Below the pieces are notes generated by a model. That model was not told where the DNA came from. It did not search any database and was given only the letters and a program-made list of their open reading frames with translations. Source: CAYWQB01 sp964460785 (GTDB lineage: Bacteria > Chlamydiota > Chlamydiia > Chlamydiales > CAYWQB01). Taken from it: 64,000 nt of DNA. How positions within the stretch are numbered: the stretch's first letter is position 1; every line of letters starts with the position of its first letter. Made by a program: the position numbers and the translations under genes. Location: assembly GCA_964460785.1 (NCBI GenBank), contig CAYWQB010000005.1, forward strand, positions 128,452 through 192,451, read 5' to 3'. Shown here one piece after another: positions 34,700-45,100 of the stretch.

Positions 34700-37600
34700 T
34701 TGCGACTTAAGCGGATTGAAATGCAAGGCTTCAAGTCTTTTGCTGATCGGGTGGTGATTGATTTTGATTCACCGATTGTTGTTATTGTTGGACCCAATGG
34801 TTGTGGGAAGTCGAATATCGTAGATGCCTTTAAGTGGGTGATGGGAGAGCAGAGAGCAAAAAGTTTGCGCGGTGATCGCATGCTGGATGTAATCTTTTCG
34901 GGAACCCTACGCAAAAAGGCCTTAAACTTTGCAGAGGTGATGGTTGTTTTCTCCGATGTGGAGGGAGAGTTGCCTACAGAGTATGATGAAGTAGAAGTCT
35001 GCCGCCGTGTGTACCGCAACGGGGACTCAGAGTATACCATCAACCGGCGCCCTTGTCGGCTCAAAGATATTCAAAGCCTTTTTTGGGATACAGGTCTTGG
35101 TAAAGATGCCTATGCTATTTTCGAGCAGGGGCGAATTGATGATGTCATTCAAATGTCTCCAAGAGAGCGACGAGGTATTTTTGAAGATGCCGCGGGTATT
35201 TTACGCTTCAAGCTTCGCAAAAAGGAAATGCTCGACAAGCTTAGTGGTCTGGATGGCAACCTAGACCGTATTAAGGAAGTCCATCGTGAGACTGCGAAGA
35301 CATTAAGGCAGCTGGAAAGGCAGTCTGAACATGCTCAGCAATTCAAGCAGCAAAAAGATGAGTACCAATTCTTAACAAAAGCTGTCCTTGCAGAAAGGTG
35401 GCGTTTTGCCAATAGCCAAGAAAAAGCCCTGGGCCAACAAATAGAAGAAAAAAGGCGTCTGCAAGAAGAGCTAAAAGCCTCCATCCAAAAAGAGGATCAG
35501 CAATTCCAAGGTTGGCTAGAAAGCTACCGAGAAAAGAAAGCAAAACTAAAAAGCTATGAAACGGATCTACAAAAAGTTGTTCATAAGCAGCAGATCCACC
35601 GTGTTGAACTCAATGGATTACAAAAAAAGTTAGAAGATAGCCATCTACGCTTGCATAGCTTACAAGAAGAAGTCGAGCGTATTGCTAATGGGCGCTCCGC
35701 AAGTCGTGAAGAGTTCAAAGAAAAGCATATTGCCTTTGAATCGGTGAGTCGGGAAGTCTCCAAAGCGCAAGAAGAGGCACAGCAGGCTATAGCAGCTGCA
35801 GAGGCGCTTAAGGAAGAGCTAGAACAAGAACGAAAAGTTCAGCATAGCTTACAAAAAAAACACTTAGAGGCTCTGCAAAGGGAAGCAGACCTACAGAGAC
35901 AGTCACAAAAAGAGGCTTTTCAGTCAGAATCTGATCAAAGTGCCAAAAAGAAATCTACAGAAGAGCTCCTGGCTCTACAGGAGATGCTAGATAAAAGTAG
36001 TGCAGAGCTTGCAGAGAAGCAGAGTCTTTGGCACAAGCTGGCAGGGGAAATTGATTCCATGCGTCAGAGACTGCAGACCTTAGATCAGTCGCTTCAAGCC
36101 AAACGAGAAGAGCGTCAAAGCGCGAGCGAAAGCTTAACTCAGCTTGTGCAGAGATTGTCAGAGTATAAAGGACGATATGCAGCCTTGAAGCGCCTGAAAG
36201 AGAGCTTAGAAGGCGCATCCTTTGCCACAAAATCTCTTCTAGCTGCAAGTGCAGATGCAAACAGCCCTCTTTTTGGTAAGATTCACCCTCTGTATGAAAA
36301 GCTACAGGCAGAGAAGGGATATGAAAAAGCGCTCGCAGGCCTCTTAAGAAACTATACGCAATCACTGGTTGTGGAGACCAAAGCAGATAAAAGCCTTCTC
36401 TTACAGTATGCGCGAGAAGAGGACCTAAAAGATTTTTCCTTTATCTGTCTAGAGGAACTGCCTAAGAATAAAGACCCAGTAGCAGAGGAAAGCTTTGCTC
36501 ACTTTGTGTCGCGTTCTCCATTAGCAGATCATTTTACCGCTCACTACCAGTGGCAAGAGGTCAATCATGGCCCTTTTGTTAATCAAGAAGGGTTTGTGCG
36601 GGATGCCCTTTCCGTATATCACTTTCCTCTTGGGGATTGTGAAAACCACTTTTTACGGGAAGCAGAAATGCAGGAGTTGCAGGCAGAAATTGCCCATGCA
36701 ACAGATAGAGAACAGCAAATTCGAGAGCAGTTAGAAGCATTCAAATTAAGTGAAGCAGATCTTAAAAAGCAGCGGCTTGATCTTGATAAAGAGGTGCGCC
36801 AAAAAGAGATGAAGTCTGTAGAAGCAAACTTCTCTTTGCAAAAGATCAAAAGTGAGCGAAAAGAGGCGCAAGATAAGATCGAACGCCTACAGTCACAAAT
36901 AGAGAGCTTAGATAAGCGAATGGCTGAAAGAAATGCACTCTTTGCTCAGCTTGAAAAAGAGTATAGTGAAGCGCAGCTGCAAACCCAGGAGGCAAAAAAA
37001 GCACTTTTTGCCATAGAGGAAAAAGTAGAAGCCTTATCTGCTGAAAATCAGCAAAAGCAGCTGCAAGCTAAGGGAAAAGAACAAGCCCTTACGGAAAAGC
37101 AGCAAAAAGCGCATGACCTTAGGCGCTTTATTGATGTTTTTGAGGTGCGAGACCATGAGCAGGAAAGAGCTCAGCTTGCCAAGCAAAAAGAAAAAGAAAG
37201 CCTAAGCAAGGAAGTATTGGAGCTTGCTCGCTGCATTGAGGAAAAACAGCTTGAAAATCAAAATTATGAAGAAGAGGTGCGCGAGCTGCAAGAGAGGAAA
37301 GCGCAGCACCTTCGGATTGTGCAGCTTGAGTCCGAGCAGGAATTGGTTTTTAGTAAGAAGAAAAAGCAACTTGGGGAGCAGGTGACCCAAGGGGAATCAA
37401 AGATTCACGCACTTGAAAAACAAGTGGTGGAGTTTGCTACTCGTGCAGGCTCTTTAGCTGAAGAGCTACAAAGCCGCTGTGGTCTTTCTGTAGAAGAGGT
37501 ACAAGATATCTCCCTAGAAGGGATCTCTCCAGAAGATGCAGAAGAACGCTTGCAGGAACTACAAAAGCTCATGTCAAAAGCAGGGGCTGTCAATATGACA

Positions 37601-38212
37601 GCCATTGAAGAGTTTGAGCGGATTAAGGAAAAGAACTTCTTTATTGAAGAAGAGCTAGATGATCTTGTTAAAGCAAAAGAAGAGCTTTTACAGATTACCA
37701 ATGAGCTGGATAAACAGAGCCGCAAGATGTTTAGAGACACATTTAAACAGGTGCGCGCGCACTTCCAGCATAATTTTTCTGTGCTTTTCGGAGGGGGAGA
37801 GGCCGACCTTACTCTGGTAGAAAGTGGAGATGTCCTACAAGCTGGTATAGAAATTACAGCAAAGCCCCCTGGAAAAGCTATGCGCTCCATTCAGCTCCTA
37901 TCTGGAGGAGAAAAGTGCTTAACGGCTTTAGCCCTACTGTTTGCTATTTTTAGTGTGCGCCCAGCCCCTTTCTGCATCCTCGATGAGATTGATGCTCCCT
38001 TAGATGATGCCAATACTCAGCGCTTCACAGAGCTTTTGAAAGAGTACAAAGATGAGACACAGTTTATTGTTGTCACGCATAACAAGTACACAATGACAAT
38101 CGCTGATAAGCTTTGTGGAGTTTCTATGGAGCAGAAGGGGATATCAAAAGTGATGTCTATGCAACTAACAACAAATGATCAAGAGCTGCAACCAAGCTTG
38201 CAGCTATCTTAA
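34700..38212 (+). CDS. smc: Chromosome partition protein SMC
   Basis: A 1,170-residue ATPase that organises chromosomes with ScpAB. Order: head with Walker A GPNGCGKSN, coiled coil (about 165-490), hinge (about 500-650, with SPLFGKIHPLYEKL), returning coiled coil (to about 980), and head with the signature LSGGEKCLTALAL and Walker B FCILDEIDAPLDD. The first codon is TTG at 34700; GGAGG lies five bases upstream, and the ATG at 34695 is out of frame. The upstream hairpin may affect its expression. Length is normal. Confidence 0.97.
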   Translation: MRLKRIEMQGFKSFADRVVIDFDSPIVVIVGPNGCGKSNIVDAFKWVMGEQRAKSLRGDRMLDVIFSGTLRKKALNFAEVMVVFSDVEGELPTEYDEVEVCRRVYRNGDSEYTINRRPCRLKDIQSLFWDTGLGKDAYAIFEQGRIDDVIQMSPRERRGIFEDAAGILRFKLRKKEMLDKLSGLDGNLDRIKEVHRETAKTLRQLERQSEHAQQFKQQKDEYQFLTKAVLAERWRFANSQEKALGQQIEEKRRLQEELKASIQKEDQQFQGWLESYREKKAKLKSYETDLQKVVHKQQIHRVELNGLQKKLEDSHLRLHSLQEEVERIANGRSASREEFKEKHIAFESVSREVSKAQEEAQQAIAAAEALKEELEQERKVQHSLQKKHLEALQREADLQRQSQKEAFQSESDQSAKKKSTEELLALQEMLDKSSAELAEKQSLWHKLAGEIDSMRQRLQTLDQSLQAKREERQSASESLTQLVQRLSEYKGRYAALKRLKESLEGASFATKSLLAASADANSPLFGKIHPLYEKLQAEKGYEKALAGLLRNYTQSLVVETKADKSLLLQYAREEDLKDFSFICLEELPKNKDPVAEESFAHFVSRSPLADHFTAHYQWQEVNHGPFVNQEGFVRDALSVYHFPLGDCENHFLREAEMQELQAEIAHATDREQQIREQLEAFKLSEADLKKQRLDLDKEVRQKEMKSVEANFSLQKIKSERKEAQDKIERLQSQIESLDKRMAERNALFAQLEKEYSEAQLQTQEAKKALFAIEEKVEALSAENQQKQLQAKGKEQALTEKQQKAHDLRRFIDVFEVRDHEQERAQLAKQKEKESLSKEVLELARCIEEKQLENQNYEEEVRELQERKAQHLRIVQLESEQELVFSKKKKQLGEQVTQGESKIHALEKQVVEFATRAGSLAEELQSRCGLSVEEVQDISLEGISPEDAEERLQELQKLMSKAGAVNMTAIEEFERIKEKNFFIEEELDDLVKAKEELLQITNELDKQSRKMFRDTFKQVRAHFQHNFSVLFGGGEADLTLVESGDVLQAGIEITAKPPGKAMRSIQLLSGGEKCLTALALLFAIFSVRPAPFCILDEIDAPLDDANTQRFTELLKEYKDETQFIVVTHNKYTMTIADKLCGVSMEQKGISKVMSMQLTTNDQELQPSLQLS

Positions 38213-38232
38213 TAGATAGAAAAGGATGTGAC

Positions 38233-39348
38233 ATGCTCATAGGAATTCCTAAGGAAATAAAAAATCACGAATATCGAATTGGAGCAACTCCTGCAATGGT
38301 TTACTCGCTAGTGCAGGCTGGCCATGAAGTCATCATTGAACGCGATGCAGGCAAGGCTATAGGCTTTCTCAATGAACACTATGAAAAGCGCGGTGGACGG
38401 ATTGTAGAGAGTGCTGAAGAGGTTTATCAGGCTGAAATGGTGGTAAAGGTTAAAGAGCCTCAGCCTGAAGAGTTTCCTCTTCTTAAACCTGGGCAGATTC
38501 TCTTCTCTTACCTTCATCTCGCTCCAGATCCAGTACAAACAAAAGCACTTGTTGATCGTGAAGTCGTTGCGATTGCTTATGAAACCGTCACAGATGCAAA
38601 AGGCTCACTACCTCTCCTTGTACCAATGAGTGAAATTGCTGGACGTATTTCCATCCAAGCCGGTGCACACAGTTTGCAAATGGCTAATGGTGGAAAAGGT
38701 GTCCTATTAGGAGGTGTTGCAGGTGTGTTGCCCGCACGTGTTCTTATTCTTGGGGGAGGGGTTGTTGGCACACAAGCCCTGCGTATGGCTCTTGGAATGA
38801 ATGCAGATGTGACGGTTATGGATATTAACCTTGATCGCCTACGCTACTTAGAAGAGGTCTTCAGTCCTGCACTGAAAACACGCTACTCAATGCCTTCATT
38901 TATTGAGCAAGAGATTGAGCAAGCAGACCTCGTTATTGGAGGAGTCTTAGTTCCTGGTAAGACCTCTCCAAAGCTTGTCACAAGAGACATGCTGCGCACA
39001 ATGACACCTGGTAGTGTAGTTGTAGATGTCGCTGTTGATCAGGGCGGGTGCTTTGAAACAACACGTCCAACGACACACTCCGATCCTATTTATGAAGAAG
39101 AAGGCGTTGTTCACTACTGTGTTAGCAATATGCCTGGAGCGTGTGCACGCACAGCAACCCTGGCACTGACACATGCAACCCTGCCTTATGTGATGCAACT
39201 CGCGAATAAAGGCTACCGTCAAGCAATCGAAGATTCTGCAGGTCTTGCTGAAGGGCTGAATGTCTATCGTGGACAGGTCACCTATCGACCTGTTGCAGAA
39301 GATTTGGGCTATGATTATGTCCCTGTGCAAAAGGCTCTTAACCTATGA
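38233..39348 (+). CDS. ald: Alanine dehydrogenase
   Basis: A 371-residue NAD-dependent enzyme that interconverts L-alanine with pyruvate and ammonia. The substrate Lys is in VVKVKEPQPEE, the catalytic His in FSYLHLAPD, and the NAD site in RVLILGGGVVGTQALRMA. VDVAVDQGGCFETTRPTTH is another hallmark. It lies 20 bases after smc, and its stop overlaps the start of the Hsp70-like gene by four bases. Confidence 0.97.
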   Translation: MLIGIPKEIKNHEYRIGATPAMVYSLVQAGHEVIIERDAGKAIGFLNEHYEKRGGRIVESAEEVYQAEMVVKVKEPQPEEFPLLKPGQILFSYLHLAPDPVQTKALVDREVVAIAYETVTDAKGSLPLLVPMSEIAGRISIQAGAHSLQMANGGKGVLLGGVAGVLPARVLILGGGVVGTQALRMALGMNADVTVMDINLDRLRYLEEVFSPALKTRYSMPSFIEQEIEQADLVIGGVLVPGKTSPKLVTRDMLRTMTPGSVVVDVAVDQGGCFETTRPTTHSDPIYEEEGVVHYCVSNMPGACARTATLALTHATLPYVMQLANKGYRQAIEDSAGLAEGLNVYRGQVTYRPVAEDLGYDYVPVQKALNL

Positions 39349-42044
39349 CCGAAGAGGGTCGTTTTGTTGTCGGGATCGATTTAGGTACAACACATTCTTG
39401 TGTTTACTGGTCCCGGCTGCATGAAAAACCTGCACACTTTCAACTTTTTCAGATCCCTCAGCTTGTTGCTGGGGGGACTTTGGAAAAAAGAGGTATTTTA
39501 CCCTCTGCGCTTTTTCTTTCTTCTCCAGGGCAAGCAGATCAGTACAAGTGGAAAATGCCATGGGATGAAGTAAGTCGAAGCTATTCCGTGGGTGAATACG
39601 CAGACCGCCTAGGACAAAAGCAGCCAGGAAGGTTTGTAGGGTCAGCGAAGAGTTGGCTTTGCCATAGCCGCTTGCATAGAACAGATCCTGTTTTGCCTTT
39701 GCATGTAGATCAGGGGATCGAACGTATTAGCCCTTTGCGTGCTTTGAGTCGTATTTTAGAGCATATTCGCCTAGCTTGGGATCATGTACAAAAAGAGCCT
39801 TTAGAAGAGCAAACGGTTGTCATTACATTGCCCGCCTCTTTTGATGAGGTGGCAAGAAAGCTAACATTAGAAGCAGCCTATCTTGCCGGGTTCCCAAAGG
39901 GAATCCATCTTTTAGAAGAGCCTCAAGCCGCATTTTACTCTTACTTGTCAAAAGAGGGTGTGCAAGCACTTCCCGCTGGGAGCCGAGTGCTTGTTTGTGA
40001 TGTAGGAGGAGGAACCACAGACTTTAGCCTGATTGAAGTGCAGGAAAAAGAGCATGCTACACACTTTGAGCGTATTGCTGTAGGAGAGCACCTTCTTTTA
40101 GGTGGGGATAACCTTGATGCTTTTTTGCAGCGCTTACTTTGTGAAAGGCTGCAAGTGCCTAATATGAGTTTGGATAGAAGTTTGCGCTTACGTCATGAAG
40201 CACAAAAGGCAAAAGAGGCCTTACTCAGTGGGCAAGAGAGATATGAAGTCGTTTTAGAGGGAGAGGGTTCTTCTGTTGTAGGAAGTGCAAAAAGCATTTC
40301 TCTTCATAGAGAAGAGGTTTGTGACCTACTTTTAAAGGGGTTTTTTGGAGACTGTCAATATGAAGAGGGGCGTGCAATCAAGCGAGGTCTAGCTCTGAAG
40401 GCTATGGGGTTGCCCTATGCTTATGAACCTTCTATCATTAAGCAGTTAGCGAACTTCTTAATCCAATCTGGTGTGCCTGAAGGGGAAGCTCCTCCGACGC
40501 ATGTTCTATTCAATGGCGGTAGTATGAAGCCTTCTCTTTTTCAAGAGGCGGTGATTCGCAACCTTCATCAGTGGTTTGGCCACAAACCAAAAGTACTACC
40601 AAGCTCTTCTTTAGATACTTCTGTTGCAAAAGGCGCTTGTTATTACGGAAGGGTCAAGCATGGTGAAGGGATTACCATTTATGGAGGGAGCGCGCGGACT
40701 TTTTACCTAGGTCTACAAGGAAAAAAAGGAGAAGAAAAGCTCCTCACAGTCATTCCTAAAGGGGCTCCTGATCATTATCATTACCTTTGTCCTCAGCCTT
40801 TTAAAGCAAAACTGAACACTCCTGTTCGATTTTTGCTTCACTCTAGCCATATGCGCAGGGGGGATAAGGCAGGAGATTTTGTAGAGCTGGCAGAAGATGA
40901 AGCTGTTCTCTTGCCTCCACTGTATACAAGCCTTGAAGTGGGAAAAAAGGCTCAACAAGAGCAAGCCGAAGTTGAAGTACAGGTTCATGCTTCTTACAAC
41001 AACTTAGGGGTTGTAGAGCTCACTCTAGAGCACAAGGAAACAGGACAAAAGTGGCAGCTCGATTTTGATCTTCAGAGTACACCCTCAGCCTCGCGTGTAA
41101 AGAAAGAGTCACTGCAAAAATCGTTTACTCAACAGCAAGTCTCTGCGGCAGAGAATATCATCCACAATGCCTTTCAAGGTCGAGACCCTGAAAAGCTGGT
41201 GCATGTGATGAATGATCTAGAAACTTCTCTTGGAGAGTCCCGAGCTCACTGGCCTGCGGCTCTTTTGCGAGAATTATGGGAAGTTACCTTCTCTCAATAT
41301 GAGCGAAGGAAAGTTTCCTCTGCTTTTGCAAAGCGCTGGTGGCATGCGATTGGGTTTTTTCTGCGTCCTGGGACAGGCTATCCTTTAGATGAGCGTCGGG
41401 TGAAGCGCTTGTGGAAGTTGCTTTTAGAGGATTTTCAAACTCCTTTAAAGGGAGATGGAGCTCTTGCTCAGACCATTGCCTTAAGAAGAATCGCACCAGG
41501 GCTTTCTAGAGGGCAGCAGGTGCAAATAGCTGCTAAGTTGTTGCCTGGATGGATGACTAAAAATTTAGGATCTTCGCTGACTAAAGAGCGTAAAAACAAG
41601 TATCAGTACTTAGAAAACATGCGCTTGTTTGCGGCTTTAGAGCGTTTAGATCCCGCTATGAAACAGAAAGTGGGCTCCTATCTTTTAGGTGAGTTGAAAG
41701 CAGGGAGAGATGAAGCTGTTGCTTGTTGGGCTTTAGCTAGGCTTGGCTCTAGAAGTCCTATTTGTGGGTCTTTAAATGTGTTGATCGCTCCGAAGTTGAT
41801 CGAGTCATGGATTGAAGAGCTTCTTTCCTTAGATCTAAAAAATAAAAATTTACACTTTGTCTTGACCCATCTAGGGCAACAGAGTGGGGATTTTGATTTT
41901 GATTTACAACCATCTGTTTATGCAAAGCTTAAAAAGCTTTTAGGTGAAAACTATCTCAATCCAATGGATAAGGAAGCCTCCATAGATGAAGCTTTTTTAG
42001 GAGATGAGTTGCCTATTGGTCTTGAGTTGGTGGAGTCTTTATAG
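39345..42044 (+). CDS. Large non-canonical Hsp70-family protein
   Basis: An 899-residue protein with an Hsp70-type ATPase domain: VVGIDLGTTHSCVYWSR at the start, VCDVGGGTTDFSLIEV near 215, VLFNGGSMKPSLF near 385 and DTSVAKGACYYG near 425. It lacks the DnaK linker and ordinary peptide-binding domain; instead there are about 450 further residues, first beta-rich (to about 590) and then helical, resembling the C-terminal extension seen in other bacterial Hsp70-like proteins (DUF3731 type, by pattern). It is distinct from dnaK at 18612. It is followed by an SNF2 helicase gene 149 bases on. Client unknown. Confidence 0.85.
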   Translation: MTEEGRFVVGIDLGTTHSCVYWSRLHEKPAHFQLFQIPQLVAGGTLEKRGILPSALFLSSPGQADQYKWKMPWDEVSRSYSVGEYADRLGQKQPGRFVGSAKSWLCHSRLHRTDPVLPLHVDQGIERISPLRALSRILEHIRLAWDHVQKEPLEEQTVVITLPASFDEVARKLTLEAAYLAGFPKGIHLLEEPQAAFYSYLSKEGVQALPAGSRVLVCDVGGGTTDFSLIEVQEKEHATHFERIAVGEHLLLGGDNLDAFLQRLLCERLQVPNMSLDRSLRLRHEAQKAKEALLSGQERYEVVLEGEGSSVVGSAKSISLHREEVCDLLLKGFFGDCQYEEGRAIKRGLALKAMGLPYAYEPSIIKQLANFLIQSGVPEGEAPPTHVLFNGGSMKPSLFQEAVIRNLHQWFGHKPKVLPSSSLDTSVAKGACYYGRVKHGEGITIYGGSARTFYLGLQGKKGEEKLLTVIPKGAPDHYHYLCPQPFKAKLNTPVRFLLHSSHMRRGDKAGDFVELAEDEAVLLPPLYTSLEVGKKAQQEQAEVEVQVHASYNNLGVVELTLEHKETGQKWQLDFDLQSTPSASRVKKESLQKSFTQQQVSAAENIIHNAFQGRDPEKLVHVMNDLETSLGESRAHWPAALLRELWEVTFSQYERRKVSSAFAKRWWHAIGFFLRPGTGYPLDERRVKRLWKLLLEDFQTPLKGDGALAQTIALRRIAPGLSRGQQVQIAAKLLPGWMTKNLGSSLTKERKNKYQYLENMRLFAALERLDPAMKQKVGSYLLGELKAGRDEAVACWALARLGSRSPICGSLNVLIAPKLIESWIEELLSLDLKNKNLHFVLTHLGQQSGDFDFDLQPSVYAKLKKLLGENYLNPMDKEASIDEAFLGDELPIGLELVESL

Positions 42045-42193
42045 CAGCGCACTTTTGCTAATTTTTATTTTATTTTGGGAAGGTTAAATGGGAAAGCAGG
42101 TGCTTGTTCCTTAGGTATCGGTGATATCCCTTGTCGAAATGCGAAAGAAGCAGTAAACTGACTTGTTAGCCCTAGAAGCTATAGGAGTGAGAG

Positions 42194-45100
42194 GTGGTCG
42201 AACGGCTTCATCAAGACCATATTGCAGAAGGTGAGCAGTTAATTAAGTCCGGGGCTGTTGGTGAGTTGATTTTTTCCCAGGCAACTTATCAAGTACAAAT
42301 ATTTGATAAGGGGGAAGAGTATTGGCCCTTTTTACAATTTGCATCCGGGATTGAGCATCAGCTAAAAGATGCTCTTTGTAGCTGTGAGGAGGCTGAAGAA
42401 TTCTCTTCTTGTGCACACTTAGCTGCTGCATATCTCAAGATCTATAATGGGTGTCGGCGCCCTCTACATATTCGCTTTCAGGAGAGCTTATGGCATAAAC
42501 TCTGCTGGACTCTTTGTGAGCAAGTTGGTGGTGATCTTCGCGCTTTTCAATCTCCCTCAGAAGAGAGGATGCAGGTAGAGAGAGACGGGACTCAACTTTT
42601 CGATATGCATATCCTCAGTGATCAAGGGCGCCTACTTGTGCGTCAGTTATTGACAGAGAGGGAAAAGGAGACAGAAGAAAACTCCATTAAATTTTCCGGG
42701 TTAAATGAAAAAGAGCTGGAGTTATGGCACGAAGGACGCCCCTCCCTTTTACTGCGATATGAGCTATCTTTTTGGGGGGATCTAGCAAAGCATTTGATGC
42801 TAGGCCAAGAGTCTGGAGCTGATTATCAAGTTTCCTTTGAGTATGAGCAGGAAAAATTTCCTTGTAAAATTCTCATTCAGACCAAAGATTTAGCTCTATC
42901 TTTTGATATCCGTGCAATTCCGTTACAAGACCTTGTACTGCCTTTGTCTAAAGTGCAGAGCTCCTTGGAGGTTTTAGGGTTTCATGAACAGGCTATTGAA
43001 AAGTTGACCTTCCATCCAGAGGATGGGTCCATCGACTTAGGGTGGAGTCAGCATGTGCATGCAACAATTCAAGAGTGGAAGTCTTCAGGAGAGCAGCCAC
43101 TTGTGGTGGGAGAGTGGAGCTATGTTCCCTATAAAGGCTTTTATCCTCTAGAGCTCCCTCCCACAGAGAATGCTAGCCGTCTACATGCTGAGCAGGTAGC
43201 TAGCTTATTCAATCTTTATCCCGAAACAGTCAGAAAATATTTAAAAGAAGTTGAGATTCATCCACACCCGGTCACGCCTCTGTACTCGATCGAGGTTCAA
43301 AAGGATTGGAGCTTGCTGATTCGCATGCATCTATTCGAGCAGGGAGACTTATCCGATTCAAGGAGCTGGTTATTTGGTAAATGGGCTTACTTGCATGGCA
43401 AGGGGTTTTTTCACCTAAAGGATCCTCTCTTTTCCAGTGTTAAAACAGTAATCCCAGAAGAGACCGTGTCAGACTTTGTGTATCAGCATCGGGCATGGCT
43501 GAATAGTTTCCATGGCTTTACAACACATATCACCAATATTGATGCCCACCTGGCTTATTCTTTCGATCCACAGGAAGGCTTATATTTTTTAAGCAAGTCT
43601 GAGATCGCTGAAGATGGGAGTGCCGATAGTCATGATTATGGAGATTGGATCTATATCTATGGGGAAGGGTTTTACTCCAAAGCAAGAAAGCGTGTAGGGC
43701 TTATGCTTAGCTCGGGTCTCCATGTGCCTTTAAAAGATCTCTCGACATTTATCCATATGAACAAAGAAGAGCTAGAGTTTGTAGACCACTTCTTCTTTTC
43801 AGAAGGTCCCTATGAAAAAATAGGCCTTAAAGCACAGTTTCAGCCCTCAGGATCCTTGTTGATTGCTCCCGACTTGGTTTTGAAAAAGGAGTATAAGAGA
43901 AAAAAGCTCTTCATTAGAGATGATGTGGTTTACTGTGAGGGAAAGGGCTTTTACCTCCTTCCTAAAGGGCAAGCTCTTCCTGAGAGTTATCAGAAAGAAG
44001 TTTTGGTTGCTCCTGAAGAGATCCACTGGTTCTTATCGTCAGAGCTTGATGGTTTGCGCCGCTATATGACTAAAATAGATCCTAAGCTTGAGTCTCCAAA
44101 GCAGCTTCACTATCAGTTTAAAGATGTCTCTCTGGATCGTCAGCAAGCGCAAGGAGCAATATGGAAGCTGCAGCTTTCTATGGTTAGTGAGCTGGGAGAG
44201 GTGCGACTGGGGGATGTATGGAAGGAAGTGCATGAAAAAAAACGCTTTCTCTTTACCCGTGCAGGACTTCTAGATTCAAACCTAGAGATTTTTTCTTGGA
44301 TTAAACAGTTACGTGCTCGTCAGGTTAAGGCTCGAAAAAATGAGCTACAACTGACAACTATGGAGCTTTTGCGTTTCCACGCGCTTTATGAGCCCTCTAC
44401 AGAAGGGCTGTCTGCCCAGTCATGGGAAAGATTGCAAGTCGCTTTAGATCTACAACCTCCTTCTCCCATTGATACAGGGGAATTAAAATCAACACTGCGT
44501 CCCTATCAGTATGCTGGCGCAAACTGGCTCTGGTTTTTACATAGCTATCGCCTTTCAGGGCTACTTTGTGATGATATGGGATTAGGAAAGACGCATCAAA
44601 CAATGGCATTGCTCGCAGCAGCCTATGCAGAAGGAAAAGCTGAGAATAAGAAAAAGCGCTTTCTCATTGTATGCCCTACATCTGTGATTTTTCATTGGGA
44701 AGAGAAGCTAAAAGAGTTTTTGCCTAGCCTTTCTGTCTATACATACTATCGAGAGAAAAGAGACTTAGACGCTTTTCAGAGGGAATATGATATTCTTTTG
44801 ACAAGCTATGGCTTACTGCGGTTTGATCAGAAGCTCTTTTTCCCTTTGACCTTTGATGTAGCGATCTTTGATGAGATTCAAATGGCTAAAAATGCTTATA
44901 GCCAAACATTCCAGGTTCTCTCCAAGTTGAAAACAGGGATGAGCCTTGGGCTCACGGGTACACCCATAGAGAACAGTTTAAGGGAGTTGAAGAACCTATT
45001 TGACTTAGTGCTGCCAGGGTATATGCCCAAGGAAAGCTCTTTTAAAAGCTTTTTTCTTCAGCCTATTGAAAAGGAGCAAGATGAGCACAAACAAGCGCTT

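Noticed and set aside
37405..37890. A 161-codon frame antisense to smc, and similar long frames antisense to ytgD (4273-4716) and rseP (7508-7999)
   Set aside because: Composition is Ser, Arg and Thr heavy with no recognisable domain; all overlap well-supported genes completely.
42045..42193. Gap between the Hsp70-like and SNF2 genes as site of a small gene or RNA
   Set aside because: Only very short frames, no tRNA-like cloverleaf and no stable hairpin were seen.
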